DNA of 64,000 nt from Ideonella livida (lineage in GTDB: Bacteria > Pseudomonadota > Gammaproteobacteria > Burkholderiales > Burkholderiaceae_C), in NCBI RefSeq assembly GCF_010499455.1, contig NZ_JAAGOH010000017.1, positions 1 to 64,000 on the forward strand, given 5' to 3'. Below, piece by piece: positions 9,454 to 18,630 of this stretch. The notes beneath the pieces were generated by a model. The model saw nothing but the letters and a program-made list of their open reading frames with translations. It searched no databases and was not told the origin of the DNA. The number at the start of each line of letters is the position of its first letter. Within the stretch, counting starts at the first letter, position 1. The position numbers were made by a program, and so were the translations under genes.

Positions 9454-9657
9454 GAGGACGCGGTGCGGGCAATGAGGAAATGAGTCGCGAAACCAAGGGC
9501 TGAAACCTGGTTTTCATCTGCTTACCAAGTCGGCGCAGCAACACGACAGGCGTAGCGAACGTGCCGGCATTTTCCTTGGTTAGTCAATGGTCTTGCTGCT
9601 AGCATTCAAGTGTTTTGTCAACTCGGCAACGGGGTTGCTGCCGTCGGAGCCAACGAA
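9454..9657. promoter_or_regulatory. Divergent promoter region between ponA/mrcA and the pil operon
   Basis: About 200 bases separating two divergent transcription units, so both promoters should lie here. The right half is AT-richer (around 9570-9630). I could not identify a reliable -35/-10 or sigma-54 site by eye. Confidence 0.45.
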
Positions 9658-10737
9658 GTGGGCCTGTTAGATCGCATTCTTGGCCAGCGCCATCCGCCAT
9701 TGCTGGGACTGGATATCAGCAGCACGGGTGCCAAGCTGGTGGAGCTGGGTCGTGCCCCGAATGGGGACTATGTGCTGGAACGCATGGCGCTAGAGCCTTT
9801 TGAGAAGGGCTGGATCGTCGAGGGGCAGATCGAGAAATTCGACGAGGTGGCCGATGCCGTCCGTCGGGCGGTTTCGCGCTCCGGCACCAAGACCCGCCGG
9901 GTGGCCATGGCCATGCCGGCGGCGGCCGTCATCACCAAACGCATCACGCTGCCCGCCGGGCTGCGCGAAGAGGAGATGGAAGTCCAGGTGGAGTCAGAGG
10001 CCCATCAGTACATTCCGTTTCCGCTGGATGAGGTGAGTCTTGACTTCTGCGTCATCGGGCCCAACGCGGCCTCGCCCGCCGATGTCGATGTGCTGATCGC
10101 GGCCTCCCGGCGCGATCGGGTGCAGGACCGCCAGGGGCTGGCCGAGGCCGCAGGGCTCACGCCGGTCATCCTGGATGTGGAGTCCCACGCCGCGCGTCTG
10201 GCCATGAAGCGGCTGAGCGAGGGCAGCCTGGGGTTTGAGCCAGATGCCCTGTTGGCGCTTTTTGAGATCGGCGCCGACAACGCCAGCCTCAAGGTGCTGC
10301 GCGGCGACGACATGGTCTATGACCGTGACCAATCTTTTGGTGGTGCCCAGCTCACCCAGCTGATCTCCCGGCAGTACGGGTTTTCCTTTGACGAAGCCGA
10401 GCAGAAGAAGATCTCAGGCGACCTCCCCGAGGATTACCAGACCACGCTGCTGATGCCTTTCGTGGAAAGCATGGCCCATGAAATTGGCCGGGCCCTTCAG
10501 TATTTCTTCACCAGCACGCCGCACCACCAAGTCAACTGCGTGATGTTGGCCGGCGGCGCGTCCTCGCTGGCGCAGCTGGATGAAAAGGTGGCCGAGGTGA
10601 CGGGATTCCCGGCCCGGGTGGTCAATCCCTTTGAAGGCATGGTCATCGGATCGGGCGTGCGCGAAGCGCGTTTGCGCCGCGATGCGCCGTCCTTCCTGAC
10701 GGCTTGCGGGCTGGCGCTGCGGAGGTTCGTCAAGTGA
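9658..10737 (+). CDS. pilM: Type IV pilus assembly ATPase-like protein PilM
   Basis: 359 residues from GTG 9658, which has GGAG seven bases upstream and gives the usual PilM start (VGLLDRILGQRHPPLLGLD). The frame is open to 9610 but the extra 16 residues are not family-like. The actin/FtsA-like fold is shown by LGLDISSTGAKLVEL at the N-terminus and VNCVMLAGGASSL near residue 300. PilM is the cytoplasmic part of the alignment complex and binds the PilN N-terminus. First gene of pilMNOPQ; overlaps pilN by four bases. Confidence 0.93.
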   Translation: MGLLDRILGQRHPPLLGLDISSTGAKLVELGRAPNGDYVLERMALEPFEKGWIVEGQIEKFDEVADAVRRAVSRSGTKTRRVAMAMPAAAVITKRITLPAGLREEEMEVQVESEAHQYIPFPLDEVSLDFCVIGPNAASPADVDVLIAASRRDRVQDRQGLAEAAGLTPVILDVESHAARLAMKRLSEGSLGFEPDALLALFEIGADNASLKVLRGDDMVYDRDQSFGGAQLTQLISRQYGFSFDEAEQKKISGDLPEDYQTTLLMPFVESMAHEIGRALQYFFTSTPHHQVNCVMLAGGASSLAQLDEKVAEVTGFPARVVNPFEGMVIGSGVREARLRRDAPSFLTACGLALRRFVK

Positions 10738-11384
10738 TTCTGATCAACCTGCTTCCCCACCGCGAAGCGCGGCGCAAGGAGCGCAAGCGGATGTTCCTGT
10801 CGGGCCTGGGCCTGGCGGGGCTGGTGGGCGTCGCCATGACCGTGTTTGCCTTCGGCATCGTCCAGCAGATGATCTCGTCCCAGGAGGGGCGCAACGCTCG
10901 CCTGCAGTCGGAGATCGGCAAGCTGGACCAAGACATCAGCAATATCGCGAGCCTGCGCAACGACATCGATGCCCTCAAGGCCCGCCAAAAGGCGGTGGAG
11001 GACCTCCAGACCAACCGCAATGCACCCGTCCTGCTGCTCAATGAGCTGGCCCGGCAGACGCCTGAGGGCATCTACCTGACAGGCTTGCGCCAAACGGGCA
11101 CGCTGGTGGCGCTCACGGGCGTCGCCCAGAGCAACGACCGTGTGTCCGAGTTCCTGCGCAATGTCGGCTACAACTCTGAGATGCTGGAGAAGCCGGAGCT
11201 GATCGATGTGAAGGCCGGCAACGTCGGTACAGGCAAGGAAGCCCGGCGCGCGCTGAATTTCTCGATCCGCGTCCGGATCAAGCCGGTGGAGCAGCAAGTC
11301 GCGGAAGGCGCCAAGCCAGGCAAGCCTGAGGCGGCCAAGGGCGTGAAGGCCGCTGCCTCGGCGCCCCGTGGAGTGTCCTCATGA
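10734..11384 (+). CDS. pilN: Type IV pilus inner-membrane alignment protein PilN
   Basis: 216 residues. It begins with the PilM-binding motif INLLPHRE, then one membrane helix (about residues 21-43), a coiled-coil (about 50-100) and a periplasmic ferredoxin-like domain. It partners PilO in the periplasm and links PilM to the PilP-PilQ part of the machine. GTG start overlapping the pilM stop, and it overlaps pilO by four bases, so the set is translationally coupled. Confidence 0.93.
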   Translation: MILINLLPHREARRKERKRMFLSGLGLAGLVGVAMTVFAFGIVQQMISSQEGRNARLQSEIGKLDQDISNIASLRNDIDALKARQKAVEDLQTNRNAPVLLLNELARQTPEGIYLTGLRQTGTLVALTGVAQSNDRVSEFLRNVGYNSEMLEKPELIDVKAGNVGTGKEARRALNFSIRVRIKPVEQQVAEGAKPGKPEAAKGVKAAASAPRGVSS

Positions 11385-12109
11385 AGTCACCCCAACTTCG
11401 TCTTCCTCGCGTCGACCTGGCGGCGGTTGCCAGCACGGTGCAGTCGCAGTTCCGTGACCTCAATCCCAAGGAGCCGGGCCAATGGCCCATCGTGCCGAAG
11501 GTCGCCGCTTGGGTTGGGGCGGGCCTGGCCACCTTGGCGCTGGGATGGTTCCTGGTGGTGGCCGAGCAGACCCAGGCCCTGGAGGCCGCGGAAGTGCGGG
11601 AGCAGAAGCTCAAGACCGAATACCGCGACAAACTGGCCCAGGCCATCAACCTGGAAGCGCTGACCAAGCAGAAGCAGCAGGTCCAGGAATATGTGACCCA
11701 ACTGGAGAAGCAGCTGCCCGGCAAGGCCGAGATCGACGCGCTCCTGTCCGACATCAACAATGCGGCACGGGACGGCGGCAGCCTGCAGGTCGAGCAGATC
11801 ACCCCCGGGCAGGTGGTGGTGAAGGATTACTACGCCGAGCTGCCCATTGCCATCAAGGTGGCCGGGCGGTACGACGATCTGGGTCGTTTCGCCTCGAACA
11901 TCGCGCACCTGTCGCGCATTGTGACCCTTCACGATCTGGTGGTGCAGCCGGCCGCCAAGGATCCGAATGGGGCGCTGGTGATGGAGTCCACGGCCCGAAC
12001 CTACCGTTACCTCGACCCTGAAGAGGTGGCGCAGGCGCGCAAGGCAGCGGCGGCCAAGGAAAAGGGCAAGGGCAAGGGCAAGCCGGCGCCCAAGGAAGGC
12101 AAGAAGTGA
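11381..12109 (+). CDS. pilO: Type IV pilus inner-membrane alignment protein PilO
   Basis: 242 residues: a cytoplasmic lead of ~40 residues, one membrane segment (about 42-62), a coiled-coil rich in Gln/Lys (about 65-110) and a periplasmic domain. The C-terminus is a low-complexity Lys/Gly tail (KGKGKGKPAPKEGKK) beyond the usual fold. Forms heterodimers with PilN. The order pilN-pilO-pilP and the overlapping reading frames support the assignment. Confidence 0.92.
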   Translation: MKSPQLRLPRVDLAAVASTVQSQFRDLNPKEPGQWPIVPKVAAWVGAGLATLALGWFLVVAEQTQALEAAEVREQKLKTEYRDKLAQAINLEALTKQKQQVQEYVTQLEKQLPGKAEIDALLSDINNAARDGGSLQVEQITPGQVVVKDYYAELPIAIKVAGRYDDLGRFASNIAHLSRIVTLHDLVVQPAAKDPNGALVMESTARTYRYLDPEEVAQARKAAAAKEKGKGKGKPAPKEGKK

Positions 12110-12639
12110 TGGGCGCCACGTTCCGTTCTCTGGTCCTGGTGGCCGTGCCTGTCCTGCTCGTGGGTTGCGGGTCGGCGGACCAGGACATCCAGACCTGGCT
12201 GACCGAACAGCGCAAGCTCGCTCGGCCGCGCATCGAGAAGATCAGCCCTCCACGCCAGTTCGAGCCCTCGGACTACGTGGCCGCGGCGGTGGAGCCGTTC
12301 AGCGTGGCCAAGCTGGCCACCGGCGCCCGTGACCGAAGCAGCTCATCCAACGAGCTGGTAGAAGCCGAAAAGCGCAGGCGCAAGGAGGTCCTGGAGTCCT
12401 TCCCCCTCGACGGGATGGCCATGGTGGGCCTTGTGCAGCTGCAGCGGGATCGCCAGGCCCTGCTGCGGGTGGAGGGGCGCCTCTACCGCGTGCGCGTCGG
12501 GGAGTACCTGGGTCAGAACTTTGGCAAGGTGACCGCCATCTCTGACACCGAGATCAAGGTCCGTGAAATCGTGCAGGACGCTGCCGGGGAATGGGTGGAG
12601 CGCGTGGCCACCCTGGAACTGCAGGAGAACCAGAAATGA
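12109..12639 (+). CDS. pilP: Type IV pilus lipoprotein PilP
   Basis: 176 residues from ATG 12109; a GTG one codon upstream (12106) is also possible. A lipoprotein signal ends in LLVGC, so the mature protein is lipidated at this Cys and held in the inner membrane. The C-terminal HR-like beta domain (LVQLQRDRQALLRVEGRLYRV...) is the part that contacts the PilQ secretin in characterised systems. Overlaps pilQ by four bases. Confidence 0.92.
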   Translation: MGATFRSLVLVAVPVLLVGCGSADQDIQTWLTEQRKLARPRIEKISPPRQFEPSDYVAAAVEPFSVAKLATGARDRSSSSNELVEAEKRRRKEVLESFPLDGMAMVGLVQLQRDRQALLRVEGRLYRVRVGEYLGQNFGKVTAISDTEIKVREIVQDAAGEWVERVATLELQENQK

Positions 12640-14786
12640 AATTCAGCATTCCCGTGCAGGGCTTCGGGCGCGCCGCCTGGGGCAAGAAGTGGCTGGCCTG
12701 CCTGGCCTTGATGGCCTCCCTTCCGGCTATGGCGCAGAACGCGGTGCTTGGCGTCACCGCCACCCAGCAGCCGCAGGGTGAGTTGATCCGGGTGGAACTG
12801 GATCAACCTTTGGCGCAGGTGCCCCAAGGCTTCACCATCCAGACGCCGCCCCGCATCGCCATCGACCTGCCTGGTGTGGTGAACGGCCTGGGACGCGGCA
12901 GCGTGGACCTGAACCAAGGCAATGTGCGTGGCGTGAGCTTGGCGCAGGCCGCGGACAGGTCTCGTTTGGTGGTCAACCTCAAGCGTCCGGCCACGTACAA
13001 GGTGGAAAGCCAGGGCAAGTACCTGCTGATCGCCTTGGCCACGGCCGAGGCCGCCGAGGCTGCGGGGCGTGCGGAGCACTTTGCCGTGGGGAGCAATGCC
13101 GCGCCGGCTTCCCTGCGTGACATTGATTTCCGCAAGGGCAACGACGGTGCCGGTCGCATCGTGGTCGGGCTCCCCAGTGCCCAGGTGGGTGTGGACCTGC
13201 GGCAGCAGGGCCAGAGCCTGGTGATCGAGTTTCTCAAGAGCAACTTGCCGGCCCACCTTCGGCGACGCCTGGATGTGACCGACTTCGGCACGCCCGTGCG
13301 TTCCATCGTGGCCACCCAGGTGGGTGAGCGGGTACGGCTCACCCTGGAGCAGAACGGCAACTGGGAGCACAGTGCCTACCAAGCCGACAACCAGTTTGTG
13401 GTGGAGGTGCGTGCGGTCAAGACCGATCCCAACCGCTTTGCCAATGGGGCCGGCTACCAGGGGGACAAGTTGTCGCTGAACTTCCAGAACATCGAAGTTC
13501 GCGCACTGCTCCAAGTCATTGCGGACTTCACCAACTTCAACATCGTGACCAGTGACACCGTCACGGGCAACCTGACCCTGCGCCTCAAAGACGTCCCCTG
13601 GGATCAGGCCCTGGACATCATCCTGCAGGCCAAGGGCCTGGGGATGCGCCGTTCCGGGAACGTGATGTGGGTGGCGCCGCGCGAGGAACTGGCCAACAAG
13701 GAACAGGTCGACCTGGAGGCGCGCAAGAAGATCTCCGAGCTCGAGCCGCTGCGCACGCAGGCCTTCCAGCTCAACTACACCAAGGCCGAGGAATTGGCCA
13801 AGGCGCTGGTGGGCGGTGGGTCGGGTGGCGGTGCCTCCCAGGCCTCCCGCATCCTGTCGTCCCGTGGCTCTGTGCTGTTTGATGCCCGTACCAACCAAAT
13901 CTTCGTGTCGGACGTGCCCAGCAAGCTGGAAGAAGCCACGATGCTGATCGCCAAGATTGACGTGCCGGTGCGCCAGGTGCTGATCGAGGCCCGCATCGTG
14001 GAAGCCGACGACAAGTTCGGGCGGGCCCTGGGCGCCAAGCTGGGCATGACCGACCTGCGTGGTCTGCGTGGAGGCACCCCGGGCGTCAGCGTGGGCAGCA
14101 GCAATGTGGCCATCGGTGGCAACTACAACGCCGTGGGCTATCAGACCCTGCAGACCAGCACAGACCCGGGCTACTCCAGCACCCAGTTTGTCAACCTGCC
14201 CGCGTCCTCCGGCAGCATTTCCACCTCGCAGGCGGGCACCTTTGCCCTGTCGCTTTTCAAGGCCAGCGCCAACCAGTTCCTGAATCTGGAGCTCTCCGCG
14301 CTCGAGGCCGAGGGCAAGGGCAAGATCGTGTCGTCACCGCGTGTGGTGACCGCGGACCAGACCAAGGCGCTGATTGAGCAGGGTGAGCAGATTCCGTACT
14401 GGATTTCTTCTTCCAGCGGTGCCACCGCAGTTCAGTTCAAGACCGCTGCCCTGCGTCTTGAGGTGACCCCGCAGATCACGCCCGAAGGCAATGTCACGCT
14501 GGACCTGGACGTGAGCAAGGACAGCCGCGGCGAAACCACCACGGCGGGCCCGACCATCAACACCAAGCATGTGCGCACGCAGGTGCTGGTGGAGAACGGC
14601 GGCACGGTGGTGATTGGCGGCATCTTCACCCAGGACGAGCGCGAAGACATCAGCAAGATTCCGCTGCTGGGCGACATTCCTTTCCTGGGTCACCTCTTCC
14701 GCAACACCGTCCGCTACAACAACCGGACGGAACTGCTGGTGTTCATCACCCCGAAGATCGTGACCGAGCGGTCGGCCGTGCGCTGA
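12636..14786 (+). CDS. pilQ: Type IV pilus secretin PilQ
   Basis: 716 residues. The ATG at 12636 overlaps the pilP stop and begins a clear Sec signal peptide ending AMA-QNA. Two AMIN-type domains occupy roughly residues 35-270 and bind peptidoglycan. N0/N1 secretin domains follow (LSLNFQNIEVRALLQVIADF, then VTGNLTLRLKDVPWDQALD), and the C-terminal secretin barrel contains the conserved VPLLGDIP-like segment as IPLLGDIPFLGHLFR. It forms the outer-membrane channel for the pilus. Length and domain order are normal. Confidence 0.96.
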   Translation: MKFSIPVQGFGRAAWGKKWLACLALMASLPAMAQNAVLGVTATQQPQGELIRVELDQPLAQVPQGFTIQTPPRIAIDLPGVVNGLGRGSVDLNQGNVRGVSLAQAADRSRLVVNLKRPATYKVESQGKYLLIALATAEAAEAAGRAEHFAVGSNAAPASLRDIDFRKGNDGAGRIVVGLPSAQVGVDLRQQGQSLVIEFLKSNLPAHLRRRLDVTDFGTPVRSIVATQVGERVRLTLEQNGNWEHSAYQADNQFVVEVRAVKTDPNRFANGAGYQGDKLSLNFQNIEVRALLQVIADFTNFNIVTSDTVTGNLTLRLKDVPWDQALDIILQAKGLGMRRSGNVMWVAPREELANKEQVDLEARKKISELEPLRTQAFQLNYTKAEELAKALVGGGSGGGASQASRILSSRGSVLFDARTNQIFVSDVPSKLEEATMLIAKIDVPVRQVLIEARIVEADDKFGRALGAKLGMTDLRGLRGGTPGVSVGSSNVAIGGNYNAVGYQTLQTSTDPGYSSTQFVNLPASSGSISTSQAGTFALSLFKASANQFLNLELSALEAEGKGKIVSSPRVVTADQTKALIEQGEQIPYWISSSSGATAVQFKTAALRLEVTPQITPEGNVTLDLDVSKDSRGETTTAGPTINTKHVRTQVLVENGGTVVIGGIFTQDEREDISKIPLLGDIPFLGHLFRNTVRYNNRTELLVFITPKIVTERSAVR

Positions 14787-14820
14787 GGCATTCAACAAGA
14801 TTCGTACGGGGCATATAGAG

Positions 14821-16950
14821 ATGCTGAATACCCTCAGAAAAGGTCTGATCGGGTTGGTGGTCGGACTGGCCGCTTTGATCCAGGGATGTGGCGGAGGAGA
14901 TTCGGGGACCAATCCCTTCGATCCGGGTGACGGCAGCGATTCAGTGTCGATGTCGGTGACCTTGAGCAGTACCACGGTCACCGCAGCGTCACCGGTGACG
15001 GTGACGGCCAAGGTGGTCGACAGCGATGGTGACGCGGTCGCGGGCGCCGTGGTCAACTTTTCCTTGAGCAATGAGCTGGCCACCCTGTCGGCCGTTTCCG
15101 GCTTGACCAATGGTGCGGGCGAAGCGGTGGTGACCCTGTCGCCCGCGGTCAGCCAGAGTTCCGGTGCTGGCGTCCTGACGGCGACCACCTCGGGCTCGGC
15201 CGGCTCCGCCACCTCTTCGGTGGGTTTTCAGCTGACCGCTTCGGGCGCTGAGTTTGTCAGCATCGCCGCCAAGTCTGGTGCTGGGGGCGGGAGCTCGGCC
15301 AGCCAGCCGGTGGCGGCCTATGGCCAGACCACCTTGACGGTCAACCTCACTGGCGTGAGCGAACTGGCCCCGGCCACGGTCACCCTGACCTCCACCTGCG
15401 TGGTGCTGGGCAAGGCGACCATGTCGCCGCCCAGCGTGACCACCACCACCAACTCCTTCTCTGTGCTCTACACCGACAACGGCTGCGGCGCATCGCTGAA
15501 GGATTCGCCCAAGCAGGATCTGGTGACGGCCACCCTGGGCGGCAGTGGCGACCAAGAACAGTTGGCGCTGTTCCTGGAGACGCCCACCTCCAACGCCATC
15601 GAGTTCGTCTCGGCCAGCCCGGCCACCATTTACCTCAAGGGTTCTGGCTTGGCCGAGGCCTCGACGGTGGTCTTCAAGGTCAACGACACGGCAGGCACCC
15701 CGCTGCCCAACCAGAAGGTGACCTTCACCCTGTCCTCGACCGCCGGGGGCATCACCCTGGAGGACCAGACCTCAGGCACGGTGACCAAGACCACCAATGC
15801 CTCGGGCCTGGTCGATGTCCGCGTCAATTCCGGCACCGTGCCCACGCCCGTGGGCATCAAGGCCCAGCTCACCGACAAGCCCAGTGTGTCGATCACCGCC
15901 AATGCCCTGGCCATCGGCGTGGGGCTGCCCACGCAGATTGGCTTTGCCATGGCGCCCGGCACGCTCAACATCGAGTGCTACAGCATCAACGGGGTGCAGA
16001 ACGAGTTTGTGGTTTACGCCGCGGACCGCAGCGGCAACCCGGTGCCCAACGACACCAAGATCTCCTTCTGGGCGGAATCCGGTCAGATCCAGACCAGCGT
16101 AGGCATTGCCAAGGACTCCCGTGGCATCGCCGGCGCCACCTCCAACTACGCCTGCCAGACCTCCAACATGCCGCTGGATGGCCGCATCACGGTGGTGGCC
16201 TATGCGGTGGGTGAAGAGTCGTTCTTCGACGCCAATGGCAACAACCAGTGGGACACGGGCGAGCCGTTCATGGACATGGGCGATGTCTCCAAGGACATGC
16301 TCCACGACAACAGCTATTCGTCCACCCAGGATGAATATGTGTCGCTGGGTCTTTCTGGCTGGAACAAGACCTGCGACACCAGTGCGGCGGCGAGCTATCC
16401 CCGCTTTGCCATGTCGGCCGATGTGCCCAACCGCCCGGGCACTTGCGACGGGACGTGGAGCGGCCAGGTGTATGTGCGTCAGGCGGCAGAGATCGTGGCG
16501 TCCACCTCCAGCGCGGGCCTGCTCTGGTACCCCAGCAGCTCGGTGTACCAGCACCTTGAAAGTGCGACCTGCGTCCGCCGTCAACTGCAGACCGGACCGG
16601 CGACGTCGAGCCTGTCGGACTTCTTTGCCGTGTCGGGCCAGACGTGGTTCGGCGGCGCGGCGGGCACGATCCCCTTCCTGCTGGCTGATGCCAACCCCAT
16701 CCGGCTCAACCCGATGGCCGCAGGCACGGTGGCCACGGTGTCCGACGCCACGACGGGTCTGACCGTGAAGATCTCGGGTTCCCCGGTGCCCAACACCACC
16801 AGCGCCACTTCGCTTGCCGTCTCTTATGAGTTCGGCAAGGACGTTGTGAGCGGGGCCTTCAACCTGTCGGTGACCTCATCGCGCGGTTTGACGACCACCT
16901 ACCGGATCGGAGTGGCTGTGGGGGCGCCGACCACGCCCGGCTGCTCGTGA
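14821..16950 (+). CDS. Large lipoprotein with invasin/Big_1-like Ig domains in the pil-aro operon
   Basis: 709 residues. The N-terminal signal has the sequence AALIQGC with Cys23 followed by GGG, so it is probably a lipoprotein although Gln at -2 is unusual. Residues about 43-105 and 278-350 read as Big_1/invasin-type Ig domains (TVTAKVVDSDGDAVAGAVV; VVFKVNDTAGTPLPNQKVTF). Near residue 470 there is a DANGNNQWDTGE segment, a calcium-loop-like pattern. It sits 34 bases after pilQ and overlaps aroK by four bases, so it is cotranscribed with pilus genes. The function is unknown; a surface or periplasmic accessory of the pilus, or an adhesin-like protein, is an inference from position and domains. 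Confidence 0.75.
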   Translation: MLNTLRKGLIGLVVGLAALIQGCGGGDSGTNPFDPGDGSDSVSMSVTLSSTTVTAASPVTVTAKVVDSDGDAVAGAVVNFSLSNELATLSAVSGLTNGAGEAVVTLSPAVSQSSGAGVLTATTSGSAGSATSSVGFQLTASGAEFVSIAAKSGAGGGSSASQPVAAYGQTTLTVNLTGVSELAPATVTLTSTCVVLGKATMSPPSVTTTTNSFSVLYTDNGCGASLKDSPKQDLVTATLGGSGDQEQLALFLETPTSNAIEFVSASPATIYLKGSGLAEASTVVFKVNDTAGTPLPNQKVTFTLSSTAGGITLEDQTSGTVTKTTNASGLVDVRVNSGTVPTPVGIKAQLTDKPSVSITANALAIGVGLPTQIGFAMAPGTLNIECYSINGVQNEFVVYAADRSGNPVPNDTKISFWAESGQIQTSVGIAKDSRGIAGATSNYACQTSNMPLDGRITVVAYAVGEESFFDANGNNQWDTGEPFMDMGDVSKDMLHDNSYSSTQDEYVSLGLSGWNKTCDTSAAASYPRFAMSADVPNRPGTCDGTWSGQVYVRQAAEIVASTSSAGLLWYPSSSVYQHLESATCVRRQLQTGPATSSLSDFFAVSGQTWFGGAAGTIPFLLADANPIRLNPMAAGTVATVSDATTGLTVKISGSPVPNTTSATSLAVSYEFGKDVVSGAFNLSVTSSRGLTTTYRIGVAVGAPTTPGCS

Positions 16951-17546
16951 GCGTGGTCCTGATCGGGATGCCGGGCTGCGGGAAGTCCACCGTGGGCCGG
17001 CATCTGGCCAAGCATCTGGGCTGGTCTTTCGTCGATGCAGACGTGGAGATCGAGCGCGACCTGGGGCACACCATCCGTGAGCACTTCGACCGATTTGGCG
17101 AGGTGTCCTTCCGGGATGTGGAGCAACGTGTCCTGGCCCAGTTGCTGGATCGCGGCGACCCGCTCGTGTTGGCCACCGGCGGGGGGGCCGTACTGCGGGA
17201 GGCCAACCGCGAGGCCATGCGCGGCAGCGGCCATGTGGTCATCTACCTGTGCGCGGCGCTTGAGGAATTGGTCCGCCGCTTGCGGCAGGACGTCTCGCGG
17301 CCACTGCTCCAAGGGGTGGACCCTGCGTTGAGGTTGCGCGAGCTGTTCCGCGTGCGCGATCCCTTGTATCGCGAGACGGCCGGGATGGTGTTGGAGACGG
17401 GGCGCAGCACGGTGTCGCAACTGGTGGCGCAGCTCAGTGGCCGGTTGGCGCCCGCGGGCGGCGTGGGTGGGTCTTACACTCCCGCGCATGACTCCCAACA
17501 CGCACAAGCACCAGGAACCGGCGAAGGTACACATCGCCCTGGGTGA
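16947..17546 (+). CDS. aroK: Shikimate kinase
   Basis: 199 residues. It phosphorylates shikimate at O3 with ATP in aromatic amino-acid synthesis. Walker A is GMPGCGKST at residues 7-15; the shikimate-binding DADVEIE and the GGGAVLR loop are present, and the lid region contains RLRQDVSRPLL. The enzyme is normally ~170-180 residues; here the last ~25 residues are a Gly/Pro/His-rich tail that runs 59 bases into aroB. The GTG start overlaps the lipoprotein stop. Confidence 0.95.
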   Translation: MSVVLIGMPGCGKSTVGRHLAKHLGWSFVDADVEIERDLGHTIREHFDRFGEVSFRDVEQRVLAQLLDRGDPLVLATGGGAVLREANREAMRGSGHVVIYLCAALEELVRRLRQDVSRPLLQGVDPALRLRELFRVRDPLYRETAGMVLETGRSTVSQLVAQLSGRLAPAGGVGGSYTPAHDSQHAQAPGTGEGTHRPG

Positions 17547-18609
17547 GCGCAGCTACGACGTCTGCATCGGCCAAGATCTGTTGAGTGACCCCCGGGCCTG
17601 GGAAGGCCTGCCAGGTGGCACGCTTGGTGTGATCATCACCAACGACACGGTGCGGCCGTTGTACGCCAGCCGTCTGCAGGCACTGCTGGCGACCAGACAT
17701 CGCAAGGTGCTCGTCATCAGTCTGCCCGATGGCGAGGCCTTCAAAACCCTGGCGAGCTTTGAGCTGGTCATGGACCGGCTTCTGGCCGAGGGTGCCGATC
17801 GCAAGACCGTGCTCTATGCCCTGGGCGGCGGCGTGATTGGTGATCTGACGGGTTTTGCGGCCGCCTGCTACATGCGTGGCGTGCCCTTTGTGCAGATTCC
17901 GACCACCCTGCTGTCGCAGGTGGACTCGTCGGTGGGCGGCAAGACCGCCGTCAACCATCCGCGCGGCAAGAACATGGTGGGTGCCTTCTACCAGCCGGCG
18001 CGCGTGTTCTGCGACCTGGACAGCTTGCGCACGCTGCCGGCCCGGGAGGTCTCTGCCGGCTTGGCCGAAGTCATCAAGTACGGACTGATCACCGACGCCC
18101 ATTTTTTCCACTGGCTGGAGGAGAACGCGGTGGCGCTGGTGGCCGGCGAAGTGTCTGCGCTTCAGCATGCGGTTCGCCGCTCCTGCGAGATCAAGGCGTG
18201 GGTGGTGGGCCAGGACGAGCGGGAATCGGGGCTGCGGGCGATCCTGAACTTCGGACATACCTTCGGCCACGCCATTGAGGCCGGCTTGGGCTTTGGCACC
18301 TGGCTCCACGGTGAGGCCGTGGCGGCGGGCATGGTGATGGCCACCGACCTTTCCGCCCGCCTGGGCATGGCCCCGCAGGACCTGCTGCCTCGCCTGCGGA
18401 CCTTGCTGCGCCGGGTCGGCCTGCCGGATGCAGCCCCCGCGCTGCCTGGTGGCGAGGATGAATATCTGCACCACATGGCGGTGGACAAGAAGGCCGAGGC
18501 CGGTGCCATCCGGTACGTGCTGCTGCAGGGGCTGGGCCAGGCCGTGGTCAAGGCCGTGCCCGACGAGCAGGTGCGTCCGACCCTGCGCGCCTGCTTGGCG
18601 GCAGCCTGA
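17488..18609 (+). CDS. aroB: 3-dehydroquinate synthase
   Basis: 373 residues, second step of the shikimate pathway. NAD-binding GGGVIGDLTGF lies around residue 113. The Zn/active-site region includes VDSSVGGKTAVNHPRGKNMVGAF and LNFGHTFGHAIE (near 253). The ATG at 17488 is the first plausible start; the next in-frame Val codon (GTA) cannot start, so the overlap with the aroK tail appears real. aroK-aroB downstream of pil genes is the usual order in this group. Confidence 0.95.
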   Translation: MTPNTHKHQEPAKVHIALGERSYDVCIGQDLLSDPRAWEGLPGGTLGVIITNDTVRPLYASRLQALLATRHRKVLVISLPDGEAFKTLASFELVMDRLLAEGADRKTVLYALGGGVIGDLTGFAAACYMRGVPFVQIPTTLLSQVDSSVGGKTAVNHPRGKNMVGAFYQPARVFCDLDSLRTLPAREVSAGLAEVIKYGLITDAHFFHWLEENAVALVAGEVSALQHAVRRSCEIKAWVVGQDERESGLRAILNFGHTFGHAIEAGLGFGTWLHGEAVAAGMVMATDLSARLGMAPQDLLPRLRTLLRRVGLPDAAPALPGGEDEYLHHMAVDKKAEAGAIRYVLLQGLGQAVVKAVPDEQVRPTLRACLAAA

Positions 18610-18630
18610 CGTTGGCGGAGTCCGTCTGCG

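Noticed and set aside
7735-9483. Long + strand frames opposite the PBP1A gene
   Set aside because: Shadows of a gene with intact GT51 and transpeptidase motifs.
12058-12100. Repeated AAGGGC units at the end of pilO
   Set aside because: These simply encode a Lys/Gly-rich tail within an otherwise normal protein; not a separate repeat element.
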